From Deltaproteobacteria bacterium (lineage in GTDB: Bacteria > Desulfobacterota > Desulfomonilia > UBA1062), in the NCBI GenBank assembly GCA_017992605.1, contig JAGOOG010000012.1:1-64000 (forward strand): a stretch of 64,000 nucleotides of DNA, in the 5' to 3' direction. This document shows, piece by piece, positions 48,701 through 57,518 of the stretch. The notes beneath the pieces are model-generated. The model saw only the letters and a program-made list of their open reading frames with translations. It searched no databases and was not told the DNA's origin. Numbering within the stretch: position 1 is the stretch's first letter; each line of letters opens with the position of its first letter. The translations under genes were made by a program, and so were the position numbers.

Positions 48701-49906
48701 ATGAAACAGATCGACCTGATGAAAGAGCTCCGGACCCCATCCGACAAGAAGATCGTCATGCTCGTGCTCGACGGTCTCGGCGGCCTGCCGGGTGAAAAAG
48801 GCAAGACCGAGCTCGAGACGGCCCGTACGCCGAATATGGACAGTCTATGCAGGGACTCCGTCTGCGGGCTGTCGACACCCATCGCCCCGGGCATCACCCC
48901 GGGCAGCGGCCCCGGCCACCTGGGCCTCTTCGGCTATGACCCGCTGGAATACCCCATCGGCAGGGGGGTGCTCGAGGCCCTGGGGATAGGGCTTTCACTG
49001 AACCCGAAGAGTCTGGCGGCCAGGGGCAACTTCTGCACACTGGACCCGGCGAGCGGTGTGATCACCGACCGCAGGGCGGGAAGGATCCCCACCGAGAAGT
49101 GCGCCGAGCTCGTCGGGAAACTCAAGAACATAACGCTCGACGGGGTGAGCATCATTGTGGAGCCGGTCAAGGATTACCGGTTCGCCCTGATCCTCGAGGG
49201 CGACGGGCTCGAGGAGGGCCTGAGCGAGACCGATCCCCAGAAGACCGGGCTCAAGCCCCTGAAGGTGGAGCCCCTCCACGCCGGTGCAAGGAAGAGCGCC
49301 GAGCTCCTGAACGCCTGGATCGACAAGGCCTTTGCCGTGCTCAGGGACGAGAGACCGGCCAACGGATGCACCCTGCGCGGCATCGCCAAGGATCCCGGGT
49401 TGCCATCCTACAAGGAGGTGTACGGCCTGGAGGCCTGCGCCATCGCCACGTACCCCATGTACAAGGGACTAGCGCGCCTGGTGGGCATGGACGTGCTCGA
49501 TGCGGGAGACACCCTGGCCACCGAGCTCAGGACGCTCAGGGATGCCTGGAACACCCATGACTTCTTCTTTTTCCACGTCAAGAAGACCGACTCTGCGGGA
49601 GAGGACGGGAACTTCGACGCCAAGGTGAAGGTCATCGAGGAGACGGATGCCATCATCCCCGAGATCATGGCCCTCAAGCCGAACGTCCTCCTCATTACCG
49701 GCGACCACTCCACCCCGGCGGTCCAGAAATCGCATTCCTGGCACGAGCTGCCGGTGCTCTTCCATGCGGACAACATCCGTACGGACACCGTGGCCGAATT
49801 CGGCGAGCGGGCGTGCATGGCCGGGGGACTCGGACATGTCCGCCACGTGGACCTCATGCCGCTGGCCATGGCCCACGCGGACAAGCTGACCAAGTATGGC
49901 GCATGA
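48701..49906 (+). CDS. apgM: 2,3-bisphosphoglycerate-independent phosphoglycerate mutase, archaeal type
   Basis: 401 residues from the ATG at 48701 (AAGGAG upstream). Alkaline-phosphatase-superfamily fold: metal-binding KIVMLVLDGLGGLPGE, ARTPNMDSLCRD, the Ser nucleophile region GITPGSGPGHLGLFGYDPLEYPIGRGVLEALGIG, NFCTLDPASGVITDRRAGRIP, DFFFFHVKKTDSAGEDGNF, and ITGDHSTPAVQKSHSWHELPVLFHA with metal His/Asp. It interconverts 2- and 3-phosphoglycerate. Archaeal-type mutases are frequent in anaerobic bacteria. The ddl gene starts just after its stop. Confidence 0.93.
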   Translation: MKQIDLMKELRTPSDKKIVMLVLDGLGGLPGEKGKTELETARTPNMDSLCRDSVCGLSTPIAPGITPGSGPGHLGLFGYDPLEYPIGRGVLEALGIGLSLNPKSLAARGNFCTLDPASGVITDRRAGRIPTEKCAELVGKLKNITLDGVSIIVEPVKDYRFALILEGDGLEEGLSETDPQKTGLKPLKVEPLHAGARKSAELLNAWIDKAFAVLRDERPANGCTLRGIAKDPGLPSYKEVYGLEACAIATYPMYKGLARLVGMDVLDAGDTLATELRTLRDAWNTHDFFFFHVKKTDSAGEDGNFDAKVKVIEETDAIIPEIMALKPNVLLITGDHSTPAVQKSHSWHELPVLFHADNIRTDTVAEFGERACMAGGLGHVRHVDLMPLAMAHADKLTKYGA

Positions 49907-49922
49907 GCGGAGGTCGAGATCA

Positions 49923-51032
49923 TTGAAAGGCCAGAAGACGAAGGTAGGCCTCATCTTCGGGGGCGTCTCCACCGAGCACGATGTATCCATCGTTTCCGCA
50001 TCGTCCGTTGCGCGAAGCATCGACACGGAACGGTTCGATCCCATCTTCGTGGGCATCGACAAGAACGGCAAGTGGCTCCTCGGAGAGGGGGCCTTCGATG
50101 CGCTCAGCAGGGGGGGGAGGCAGGGGGTGGAACCGGTCGTGCTTTCCACCGACCCTGACAAAAGGGGGTTTCTCCACCTCGAGTCCGGTCGCCTGACATC
50201 GGTGGACGTCATCTTCCCGGTCCTGCACGGGCCCCGGGGGGAAGACGGCACCATTCAGGGACTCTTCGAACTCGCCGGGATCGCCTACGTGGGGTGCGAT
50301 ACCATGGCCTCCGCCATAGCCATGGACAAGGACATGACCAAGAGGGTCCTGGCCCAGCACGGTATCCCGGTGGTGAAGGGCACCAGCGTGACCAGATGGA
50401 TGTGGACCACGGACCAAGACGAGGTCCTCAGAGAGATCGGGCAGACCCTGAAGTTCCCCCTGTTCATAAAACCCGCCACCATGGGATCGAGCATCGGCGT
50501 CACCAAGGTCACGGACATGGACGGGGCAGTCAAGGGGCTGGATTACGCCCTGAGCTTTTCAACCAAGGCCGTGGTGGAGGATTCGGTGGAAAAGGCCCTG
50601 GAGGTGGAGATCGCGGTCCTGGGGAATAACGAGCCCCGGGCATCCATCCCCGGTCAGGTCATCCCCAGCGGTGATTTCTACGACTTCGATGCCAAGTATG
50701 TGGACAACGCGAGCGAGCTCATAATCCCCGCGAAGATCAGCAAGGCGATGACCGAGGACATGCAGTTCGCAGCCGTGGAGGCGTTCGTGGCCATCGGCGG
50801 GTCCGGCATGGCCCGCATAGATTTTCTGGTATCTCCGGAAACTTTCTACCTCAACGAGATCAACCCGATCCCGGGCTTCACGAGCATCTCCATGTATCCC
50901 AAACTCTGGGAGGCATCCGGCATAGCCTACGTCGATCTCGTCACCACGCTTATCGATCTGGCCCTCGTGCGCCATGCGGAGAATCAGGCGCTCACGAGGA
51001 CCATCGAGCTGGACAAGGGGCTGGGGGTGTAA
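49923..51032 (+). CDS. ddl: D-alanine--D-alanine ligase
   Basis: 369 residues if started at the TTG at 49923, which has GGAGG 9 bases upstream. An ATG at 49896 overlaps the apgM end and has no Shine-Dalgarno. ATP-grasp enzyme: KVGLIFGGVSTEHDVSIVSA, VIFPVLHGPRGEDGTIQGLFELAGIAYVG, SAIAMDKDMTKRVL, FIKPATMGSSIGVTKV, and FYLNEINPIPGFTSISMYPKLWEASG with metal-binding Glu/Asn. It makes the D-Ala-D-Ala end of peptidoglycan stem peptides. The Tyr or Phe of the active-site loop, which separates D-Ala from D-Lac specificity, cannot be assigned with confidence by eye. Confidence 0.92.
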   Translation: MKGQKTKVGLIFGGVSTEHDVSIVSASSVARSIDTERFDPIFVGIDKNGKWLLGEGAFDALSRGGRQGVEPVVLSTDPDKRGFLHLESGRLTSVDVIFPVLHGPRGEDGTIQGLFELAGIAYVGCDTMASAIAMDKDMTKRVLAQHGIPVVKGTSVTRWMWTTDQDEVLREIGQTLKFPLFIKPATMGSSIGVTKVTDMDGAVKGLDYALSFSTKAVVEDSVEKALEVEIAVLGNNEPRASIPGQVIPSGDFYDFDAKYVDNASELIIPAKISKAMTEDMQFAAVEAFVAIGGSGMARIDFLVSPETFYLNEINPIPGFTSISMYPKLWEASGIAYVDLVTTLIDLALVRHAENQALTRTIELDKGLGV

Positions 51033-51042
51033 AGACGACGAA

Positions 51043-51387
51043 TCAGGAATTGCCGCGAGACGCCCATCTCAGTGGGATCGAGATGCTGAACCCGTAGAGA
51101 TGCTCCCTTCCTGATTCCCTCCGGTAGAATCCTGCCGATGCGTGCTCCATCGAGCTGATGCCCAACGCGAGGCCTGCAGCGAGACCTACCCCTGCGCCGA
51201 TGCCTATGTAGCCGGAATGCTCCTCGGGATCGCCCGTGACGAGGCTCGCCAGGAATCCTGCCATGGCGCCTATGCTCATCCCCAGGAGAGGGGTGGTGAA
51301 CACAGGTCCCGCATCGGCGGCCTGCGCTGCGAGGGGAGGCACTCCGAGAGCGGCTATGAAGGCAAGAATGAGAAGAGACCTTTTCAT
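51043..51387 (-). CDS. Small glycine-zipper membrane protein, paralog 1
   Basis: 114 residues from the ATG at 51387 with AAGGAGG upstream. Signal peptide MKRSLLILAFIAALGVPPLAAQA. Two small-residue-rich segments follow: LGMSIGAMAGFLASLVTGD and SGYIGIGAGVGLAAGLALGISSM, with GxxxG spacing typical of glycine zippers. It ends LYGFSISIPLRW, a strand-like tail. Expected in the periplasm or outer membrane; function unknown. The gene upstream (51457-51786) encodes a paralog with the same layout. Last gene of the glp-linked run; convergent with ddl, stops 11 bases apart. Confidence 0.75.
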   Translation of the reverse strand: MKRSLLILAFIAALGVPPLAAQAADAGPVFTTPLLGMSIGAMAGFLASLVTGDPEEHSGYIGIGAGVGLAAGLALGISSMEHASAGFYRRESGREHLYGFSISIPLRWASRGNS

Positions 51388-51456
51388 GGGGACCTCCTTT
51401 CCCGTCACCCTGCGCTCCTGCCCGGGTTTCCGGCAGGGGGTGTACCTGGGTGACGC

Positions 51457-51786
51457 CTAGTTCAACGGCATGCTCAGGGTGAGCCCGTACACCGTTTCCT
51501 TCTTTCCTGACGGGGTCGTGTACGAGTAGAACATGGGGGACAGCTCATAGACTCCGAACGCGAGACCGATGAACAACCCCACGGCCGCCCCCTGGTAGAT
51601 ACGCTCATAGTGATCGCTGGGATGGTCCATGAAGGCGAGCGATGCCGTTCCTGCCAGCGCACCGATGCCAGCCCCCCACAGGGAATCGACCAGGACGACC
51701 TCGAGGGACGACGATGCAGCCCTGGAAACGTTGGGAAGAGAGATCATGGCAAGGCACAGGGCGAGGATGATGACGATCTTTTTCAT
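51457..51786 (-). CDS. Small glycine-zipper membrane protein, paralog 2
   Basis: 109 residues. AAGGAGATACCC precedes the ATG. Signal peptide MKKIVIILALCLAMISLPN, then VSRAA. Layout as in paralog 1: WGAGIGALAGTASLAFMDHP, a short polar HYERIY spacer, GAAVGLFIGLAFGVYELSP, then VYGLTLSMPLN at the end. The two proteins differ in sequence but share segment order, spacing and C-terminal motif, so they probably arose by duplication. It starts 14 bases after glpC ends, so it is likely transcribed with the glp genes. Confidence 0.75.
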   Translation of the reverse strand: MKKIVIILALCLAMISLPNVSRAASSSLEVVLVDSLWGAGIGALAGTASLAFMDHPSDHYERIYQGAAVGLFIGLAFGVYELSPMFYSYTTPSGKKETVYGLTLSMPLN

Positions 51787-51799
51787 GGGTATCTCCTTT

Positions 51800-53029
51800 T
51801 CATGTCAGATGGTTGAGCAGATTTTTCAATCCCCCGGCCCGGGCTTCGTTCCCCGAGGCCCTATGGGCGATGGCCTCGGTGATGATTTCCACAGGGTCAA
51901 GGGCGGGCAGATCCGCGAAGTGGCCTAGTTGCATACGGCATGCCCCGCAGTCCGAGACCACGGCGTCCACCCCCAGGTCCCGTATGGGACCGGCAGCGAT
52001 GACGCCCAGCCTGCGGGAGGCATCCTGATTACGCTTCTTGAATCCATAGGTTCCTGCCATCCCACAGCAGTTGTCGTCCAGCACATGGAAGGTAAGACCC
52101 TCGATCAGAGCGAACAGCCTGGCAGCCGGGTACCCGATGCCCAGAGCCCGCAGGTGGCAGGGGATGTGGTAGGCTATGGTGCGATCGAGCCTTCCCAGCC
52201 CCCCTTCCTCGCCTGCGCCCTGCAAGAGGGGCAGCAGGTACTCGTAGACGTTGTAGGTGTTCTCCGCGATCTTCTTTCCACCGGGTACATCCAGGATTCC
52301 CGGGTAATCCCGCATGAGGGTCAGCCCGCATGAGGTGCAGGCATACACGACATCGAATCCGCGGTCGATGTATTTCGTGAGGACAGCGGCGTTTTTCTGG
52401 GCAAATTTCCTCGCTATGTCCAGATCTCCGTTGCCGAGAGCGGGAAGCCCGCAGCAGGTCTGGCGAGGCATGACGACCCGGCAGCCAACGGAGACCAGCA
52501 GGTCGCGTATTTTCCTGCCGATGTCCGGGCGGTTGAACCCCAGGTGACAACCATAGAAGAAGACCACCTTCCTGCCCTTGCCCTTCCTCCTCCTGCCGCG
52601 CTCGAGGTTGATGAAGCTGAATGCCGGGAGATCGATTTCCCCCGATATTCCGAGCATGCCCAGGAAGCCCCTGGCGATGGGCCATGATTCAATCCTGTTG
52701 ACTAGAGGAGCGAGGGTCGACCCCAGCTTGTTGAAGTGGAAGGCGTTGGCAAAGATGTGGGCGGTTATCGGGCTCAAGTGTTCGTTGCCGTATTTGAGCT
52801 GGGCCTTCAGGATGATCTCGGCAACTTCCACCCCGTACGGGCACGACACCTGGCACCTGCGGCACTGGCAGCAGTACTTCACCCACTCGTCCACCGATTT
52901 TTCCCCGTCGAGGCGAAACCGCTGGGCGTCCGGGCCGGATTGTTTCGGCCCCGGAAAGCGGGGCTCGACCTTGTATATCGGACAGTTCTCCACGCAGATG
53001 GTGCAGCGCATGCAGTGCTCAAAGGTCAT
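51800..53029 (-). CDS. glpC: Anaerobic glycerol-3-phosphate dehydrogenase subunit C
   Basis: 409 residues from the ATG at 53029, which overlaps the glpB stop (ATGA). N-terminal iron-sulfur motifs: CMRCTICVENCP (Cys 6, 9, 12, 16) and CCQCRRCQVSCP (about 53-63), binding two [4Fe-4S] clusters. Two CCG-type cysteine-rich domains follow: FYGCHLG with TCCGLPALGNGD, and IPCHLRALGIG with NCCGMAGTYGFKK, plus CGACRMQ. It anchors the GlpAB dehydrogenase to the membrane and carries electrons to the quinone pool or another acceptor. Confidence 0.93.
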   Translation of the reverse strand: MTFEHCMRCTICVENCPIYKVEPRFPGPKQSGPDAQRFRLDGEKSVDEWVKYCCQCRRCQVSCPYGVEVAEIILKAQLKYGNEHLSPITAHIFANAFHFNKLGSTLAPLVNRIESWPIARGFLGMLGISGEIDLPAFSFINLERGRRRKGKGRKVVFFYGCHLGFNRPDIGRKIRDLLVSVGCRVVMPRQTCCGLPALGNGDLDIARKFAQKNAAVLTKYIDRGFDVVYACTSCGLTLMRDYPGILDVPGGKKIAENTYNVYEYLLPLLQGAGEEGGLGRLDRTIAYHIPCHLRALGIGYPAARLFALIEGLTFHVLDDNCCGMAGTYGFKKRNQDASRRLGVIAAGPIRDLGVDAVVSDCGACRMQLGHFADLPALDPVEIITEAIAHRASGNEARAGGLKNLLNHLT

Positions 53030-54222
53030 AGGAGCATCCTCTCGCACATCTTTGCCGCCTTGAGTCCGGTGGCCAGCGCCATGCCGTGGCCGCATCGGTA
53101 CTTCATGATCTCGCTGCGGGCCAGAATGCTTCCGCACACAAAGAGATTCTTCAGCCCGCTCATGACGGGCCTGAAGCAAGAATCCACCTCGATGCCCGAG
53201 CCCTCGATGGGATGGCCGGTGGTGAAGAAGTCGTTCCAGAACCAGTCGTTCCGTGGTCCCGGGATATCGACGGGGAGACCGAACACGATCTCCTTGACCG
53301 CGTCCCGGGTTGCAAAGAGGCCCCCGCTCACGAAGGAACCCGTGGCGAGGATGAATACCCGGCCCTGGACACGTGACGGCCTTCCCGAAGCTGCCAGGGT
53401 TACGGCCTCCACCATGTCTCCGCGTGTCTCCACACTGGAGATCGCGTTGCCCCAGAACACGTCACCGCCCCGGTTCTGGAATGCCGCCTTCAGCGCACGG
53501 AAGAGCCTCAGTCCGGGAATGGACGGTGGCAGGGTGGGGATCTCGAAGACGTCGCGTCCGATACGGGCCGATATGGCGTTCATGAGGGACACGGGATTTC
53601 TCAGGCCGAGCACGGCCGGGACGGCGACCCTTCCGGGAGGGATCTCGAGACCAGAGAGCCAGGTGCAGAAGTCATCCACGAACCCTTCCTCTTCGAACCT
53701 GGTCGCTATGGCCAGTGTCGACGACGCCCCCGCATCATAGATCGAGAAGCTGGTGTTCGGAAGTCTCGACGTGATGTACGAGGGGTAGAAGTCCCGTATT
53801 CCGTGGAAGGAGATTACATGGAGGTGCTCATCCCTGCATCCCTGAGAAGCCTCCATGGTCCGTGGCACCAGGCACGTGGTCTTGAAGGTGCCGATGGGGG
53901 TCAGGATTTCGCGGTTTCTCCTGGTCGTTCCCACATAGGGCGAGGGGCCCTCGGCCATGAGATCCCTGAACATCTTCAAGGCATCTTCAATGCCCTTTCT
54001 GCCGACCAGGCGATAGGGGTGCCCTTCGGGCAGTTCCCCCATGGCCTCGAGGGGGCGCTTCCCGATATCGAGCACGTCGATGCAGCCCGTGGACAGGCTG
54101 CACACCGGATCACCCCGGGAGACGAGGGCGGTCCTTAGACCCTTGCCCGCTAGGTGGATCGCGGCCGTCAGACCGGACATCCCTCCGCCGATGACCACCA
54201 CGTCGTGCAGGGAATCATTCAT
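53026..54222 (-). CDS. glpB: Anaerobic glycerol-3-phosphate dehydrogenase subunit B
   Basis: 398 residues from the ATG at 54222, inside the end of glpA (8-base overlap). FAD/NAD(P)-binding motif HDVVVIGGGMSGLTAAIHLAGKGLRTALVSRG at residues about 6-37, then CSLSTGCIDVL near residue 42, LGLRNPVSLMNAISARIGRDVFEIPTLPPSIPG-type family sequence in the middle, and GLKNLFVCGSILARSEIMKYRCGHGMALATGLKAA at the end. It is the flavin-bearing partner of GlpA in glycerol-3-phosphate oxidation. Order A-B-C is as in enteric bacteria. Confidence 0.92.
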   Translation of the reverse strand: MNDSLHDVVVIGGGMSGLTAAIHLAGKGLRTALVSRGDPVCSLSTGCIDVLDIGKRPLEAMGELPEGHPYRLVGRKGIEDALKMFRDLMAEGPSPYVGTTRRNREILTPIGTFKTTCLVPRTMEASQGCRDEHLHVISFHGIRDFYPSYITSRLPNTSFSIYDAGASSTLAIATRFEEEGFVDDFCTWLSGLEIPPGRVAVPAVLGLRNPVSLMNAISARIGRDVFEIPTLPPSIPGLRLFRALKAAFQNRGGDVFWGNAISSVETRGDMVEAVTLAASGRPSRVQGRVFILATGSFVSGGLFATRDAVKEIVFGLPVDIPGPRNDWFWNDFFTTGHPIEGSGIEVDSCFRPVMSGLKNLFVCGSILARSEIMKYRCGHGMALATGLKAAKMCERMLL

Positions 54223-55723
54223 GGCGCACACCCATGTTGAGGATGCCCAGGTAGATGCTCTCGATGAGCTGCTCCTCACGGAGCTGGTCGCCCCACAACG
54301 CCGGCCTGATCCCCTTGAAGCGTCTCTGGAGGAATTCCTTCAGGATGGTGATGGAGGCATCGGGGCTCACCCGGCCCATCTCCTGCATGATGCCCAGTGC
54401 CCGGTACGTGCAGAAACCGCCCTGGCAGGGCCCCATGCCGAGCCGCGTGCGGTGCTGGATGTCTCCCACATACTGGGTGCCCATGGTATTGATGGCATGC
54501 TCCACGGTACGCCTGGCCACGAGTTCGCACTCGCACACGATGTCATCCATGGTCGAGAGCCGCTTGGAAAGCGGATACCCGCTGAGCTCGTCCTGGCCTT
54601 CCAGCGCCAGCTCCGCGGTCCTGCATGCGGCCTTCAGGCCGAAGTGGGCCATGACGGCATCCACCGTCTTCTCCGCCATGAGGCGGTACGTGGTCAGTTT
54701 GCCTCCCAGGACACTGAACATGCCGTTTGCATGATCGATGACCTTGAACCCCCGGGAGATGGAACGCGCATCCCTGGCGGATACCCTGAGCAATGGCCTG
54801 ACGCCGGTGTATGCCCTGATGAGTCGGGTCGTCCCGAAAACGGGAATCATCTGCTCGGCCTGGGTCGCCACGATGTCGACCTCGGCCGGATCGATCTCGA
54901 GATTGTTCGGATTGGAGACCGGGATGGATGTGGTACCGGCAAGACACACGGCTTCGTTGGGCACGATGATGTCCCCGTCCGAGGGTGGCCTGAGCCTGTT
55001 GATGACCATGTTGGTGAGCCGGTGGTTCGTTATGATGAGGCTGCCCTTGGACAGGGACATGGGAACGGATACGCCGCCGAGCCTGGCGACCCTGTCGCCC
55101 CAGGCGCCGGTGGCATTGATGAGGACCCTTCCCCTGATCTCCTTGACCTGGGATGTGAGGCGTTCCCGCGCCTTGACGCCGACGCAGCGTCCCTTTTCCT
55201 GGATGACCTCGACGACCTCGTGGTGTGTCAGGATACCTCCCCCCCGGTGGCGCGACGTGTAGGCGTTGAGCATGCACAGCCTGAACGGGTCGATGGAACA
55301 GTCCGGGACGCTGATGGCCTCTTCCAGGGTCGGGTTCAGCGTCGGCACCAGATCCAGGGCCTTGGTTGGTGAGAGGATGGCGGTTTCGATACCCGCCTCA
55401 TCGCAGCTTGCGAGGAATTCGTCGCGGTATCGCTTCGAGTCACCCGGCAGACGTATGAAGAGACCGCCGGTGGGTTCAACGCACTTCCTGGCTATCCTGC
55501 GGAGGATGGCATTCTCGGTGATGCACTCGCGGGCCGCTTCACGGTCCTTCACCACGTATCGGCCTCCGCTGTGCAGCAGACCATGGCATGCGCCGGTGGC
55601 GCCCGAGGCGAAGTCGCCCCGTTCCACCAGGTAGTGGGGGATCCCGCGGAGAGCTAGATCGCGGGCTATCCCGCAGCCGGTGGACCCCCCTCCGATGATG
55701 ATCACATCCGTCTTGATCGTCAA
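54215..55723 (-). CDS. glpA: Anaerobic glycerol-3-phosphate dehydrogenase subunit A
   Basis: 502 residues from a TTG at 55723 (GAGGCAGGG upstream). FAD domain: TDVIIIGGGSTGCGIARDLALRGI, then GDFASGATGACHGLLHSGGRYVVKD (DAO-type substrate region). The middle includes NATGAWGDRVARLGG and GVRPLLRVSARDARSISRG. A C-terminal BFD-like [2Fe-2S] domain is seen as DDIVCECELVARRTVEHAI and RLGMGPCQGGFCTYRAL. It oxidises sn-glycerol-3-phosphate to dihydroxyacetone phosphate. No glpK or glpF is nearby, so the substrate may come from phospholipid turnover or from a kinase encoded elsewhere. Confidence 0.93.
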   Translation of the reverse strand: MTIKTDVIIIGGGSTGCGIARDLALRGIPHYLVERGDFASGATGACHGLLHSGGRYVVKDREAARECITENAILRRIARKCVEPTGGLFIRLPGDSKRYRDEFLASCDEAGIETAILSPTKALDLVPTLNPTLEEAISVPDCSIDPFRLCMLNAYTSRHRGGGILTHHEVVEVIQEKGRCVGVKARERLTSQVKEIRGRVLINATGAWGDRVARLGGVSVPMSLSKGSLIITNHRLTNMVINRLRPPSDGDIIVPNEAVCLAGTTSIPVSNPNNLEIDPAEVDIVATQAEQMIPVFGTTRLIRAYTGVRPLLRVSARDARSISRGFKVIDHANGMFSVLGGKLTTYRLMAEKTVDAVMAHFGLKAACRTAELALEGQDELSGYPLSKRLSTMDDIVCECELVARRTVEHAINTMGTQYVGDIQHRTRLGMGPCQGGFCTYRALGIMQEMGRVSPDASITILKEFLQRRFKGIRPALWGDQLREEQLIESIYLGILNMGVRHE

Positions 55724-55756
55724 GAACGACCCTGCCTCGCTCTATAATTGGTGAGT

Positions 55757-55785
55757 ACCATATACAGGTGTGCAGGTCAGGTCAA
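55757..55785 (-). promoter_or_regulatory. Weak promoter candidate upstream of glpA
   Basis: Minus strand TTGACC (55785-55780), 17 bases, TATGGT (55762-55757). It lies in the 92-base gap between gpgS and glpA, so glpABC may be transcribed both from here and by read-through. Confidence 0.35.
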
Positions 55786-55815
55786 GGTTTCCCCCGGTGA
55801 AGCCGTTCGCGGGCC

Positions 55816-57024
55816 TCACACTGTCCTGCTTTCGACGATGTCCACCAGTTCGGAGGTGATGCCGGGCAGGGAGGAACTCGCCCTGGACCAGCTCGGGATA
55901 AAGCGGACCACGGTGGGATCTTCGAGAAACTCCATGAAGGCTATGTCCAGGCCCTTGGTGAAGGTATCCACCGCGACCTCTTCCGAGTGACGGTCGAAGA
56001 GGAGACCGTTGATGGCCGCGTCATCCTCGTAGAACCTTATCATGTCCTGTGCGATGAGCTGGTAGGAGACCTTCAGCGATCTGAAGAATGCCTCCGTGAA
56101 GGAGATCCCCTCGATGGCGAGGGCATGGAACAGGGTGCACGCGATATCGATGCACATCCTGTGGAGGCCTTTCGAAGGGTCCATGTCCGAGAGGTCGAGG
56201 TGCAGGTGCTCGTACTCGATGGACAGGTCCACCTGACAGACTCGTCGCTGGGCACAATTCCGGTACACCTCTTCGAGCATGCCGATCTCAAGTCCCCAGG
56301 TCGCAGGCATTCTGCACACGCGCATGAGTTCGGCACAGCAGGCGAATTCGCCGGAGATGGGATAGCGGAACGAGTCCAAGTACTCCAGGTAGGGCAGCCC
56401 CCCCAGGGTGGTTTTCAGGGCACGTATGAGGGGGATGACGAACAGCCGCATGACCCTTCCATGGAGTCGGTTGGTGACCCGGGCATAGTATCCCTTGGTG
56501 AATTCATATTCCATGCTCGGGTGCACGAGGGGGTAGATGAGCCTTGCGAGCAGCGACCGTTCGTAGGTGAGGATATCGGCGTCGTGGACGGCGATCACGT
56601 CCGTGTCCCTGCGGGCGAGAAGATAACCTGATGCCATCCACAGGCTCCTGCCCTTGCCGCCGGCGGTATCCACCAGACCCTCGGTCCACAGGCGCGAATA
56701 GAATGATTCCATGGATGGGGAGCCGTTCCAGATGATCACGGTCTCCTGGGGCAGTGTCGAGAAGAATTGCTTGGTCCGGAGATACCCGTCCCTTTTCGCT
56801 CCGTCCAGGGTTATCACGATGCGGCGAAGGTAATCGGCCCCCCTGAGGTGCTCAACGATGCGGGTCAGGGCGTCCCCCGTGATCTCCGAGTACTGGCACG
56901 GCATGATCAATGAGACGGGTTTGAACCGCACATAGTGACGCAGTTCGTCCTCAAGCCTGTCCAGTCTCACCGAGCACATCTGGTGAAGGGTCGCGATTCG
57001 CCCGCATTGAAAAAAGTCACCCAT
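55816..57024 (-). CDS. gpgS: Glucosyl-3-phosphoglycerate synthase-like glycosyltransferase
   Basis: 402 residues, GT-A fold. VSLIMPCQYSEITGDALTRIVEHLRGADYLRRIVITLDG near the N-terminus, GGKGRSLWMASGYLL near residue 122, the metal-binding DAD at 148-150 (VIAVHDADILTYER), GLPYLEYLDSFRYPISGEFA and WGLEIGMLEEVYRN. These match bacterial GpgS of the GT81 group, which joins UDP/NDP-glucose to 3-phosphoglycerate on the way to glucosylglycerate, a compatible solute. The phosphatase GpgP is not seen nearby. GAGGAAC lies upstream of the ATG. A related mannosyl enzyme is the main alternative. Confidence 0.82.
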   Translation of the reverse strand: MGDFFQCGRIATLHQMCSVRLDRLEDELRHYVRFKPVSLIMPCQYSEITGDALTRIVEHLRGADYLRRIVITLDGAKRDGYLRTKQFFSTLPQETVIIWNGSPSMESFYSRLWTEGLVDTAGGKGRSLWMASGYLLARRDTDVIAVHDADILTYERSLLARLIYPLVHPSMEYEFTKGYYARVTNRLHGRVMRLFVIPLIRALKTTLGGLPYLEYLDSFRYPISGEFACCAELMRVCRMPATWGLEIGMLEEVYRNCAQRRVCQVDLSIEYEHLHLDLSDMDPSKGLHRMCIDIACTLFHALAIEGISFTEAFFRSLKVSYQLIAQDMIRFYEDDAAINGLLFDRHSEEVAVDTFTKGLDIAFMEFLEDPTVVRFIPSWSRASSSLPGITSELVDIVESRTV

Positions 57025-57132
57025 GAACCCGTTCCTCTGCAGCCGTTTCAGGTGAGCAGGGAATGCCTCGATCCGAGGAGGTGGTTCGCAGGAACGGCCG
57101 CAGCAAGAAGTGATTTTCTGACAGAGATCCTC

Positions 57133-57405
57133 CTAGAGATCGCTCCCGGACGGAGGCAGATCCTGTGCCGGCTTGGTATAGTCACCCTTGCGCTTGTCAC
57201 GGTCACGCTTGCGCTCCTGGCAGAGGAAGAGGAGCGCGGCGGCATTGGCCCTTACATGGGCAAAGATGCTCTCCGGTCCCGTATATGCTGCGTGCCGTGC
57301 AAGGTTTTCCTCGAGGTCCTTGATCACCTTTGCCAGGGCCTCCTCGTGCAGGCTGTGTTTCTGCTGAACCATTATCTTCTTTGCCTGGGTCTCATGCTCA
57401 TCCAT
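57133..57405 (-). CDS. Small charged hypothetical protein
   Basis: 90 residues. AAAGGGGGACC precedes the ATG, which is why I keep it. The sequence is helical and charged: DEHETQAKKIMVQQKHSLHEEA, then LAKVIKDLEENLARHAAYTG, ESIFAHVRANAAALLFLCQERKRDRDKRKGD. No membrane segment or signal peptide. I do not recognise a family. It lies 109 bases upstream of gpgS on the same strand and may lead that operon. Confidence 0.55.
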   Translation of the reverse strand: MDEHETQAKKIMVQQKHSLHEEALAKVIKDLEENLARHAAYTGPESIFAHVRANAAALLFLCQERKRDRDKRKGDYTKPAQDLPPSGSDL

Positions 57406-57518
57406 GGCGGTCCCCCTTTCTTCTCAGAGGCTTGTTCCTGTCACACGTCATAGGTTAGCCAATGCACGCATCCCGGTCAATCGGTTTCCTGAGTCGGAAA
57501 GAGTATCTCGTGACCGTG

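Noticed and set aside
54041-55372. A 443-codon plus-strand open frame opposite glpA/glpB
   Set aside because: No motif or Shine-Dalgarno; it mirrors the clear glpA and glpB genes.
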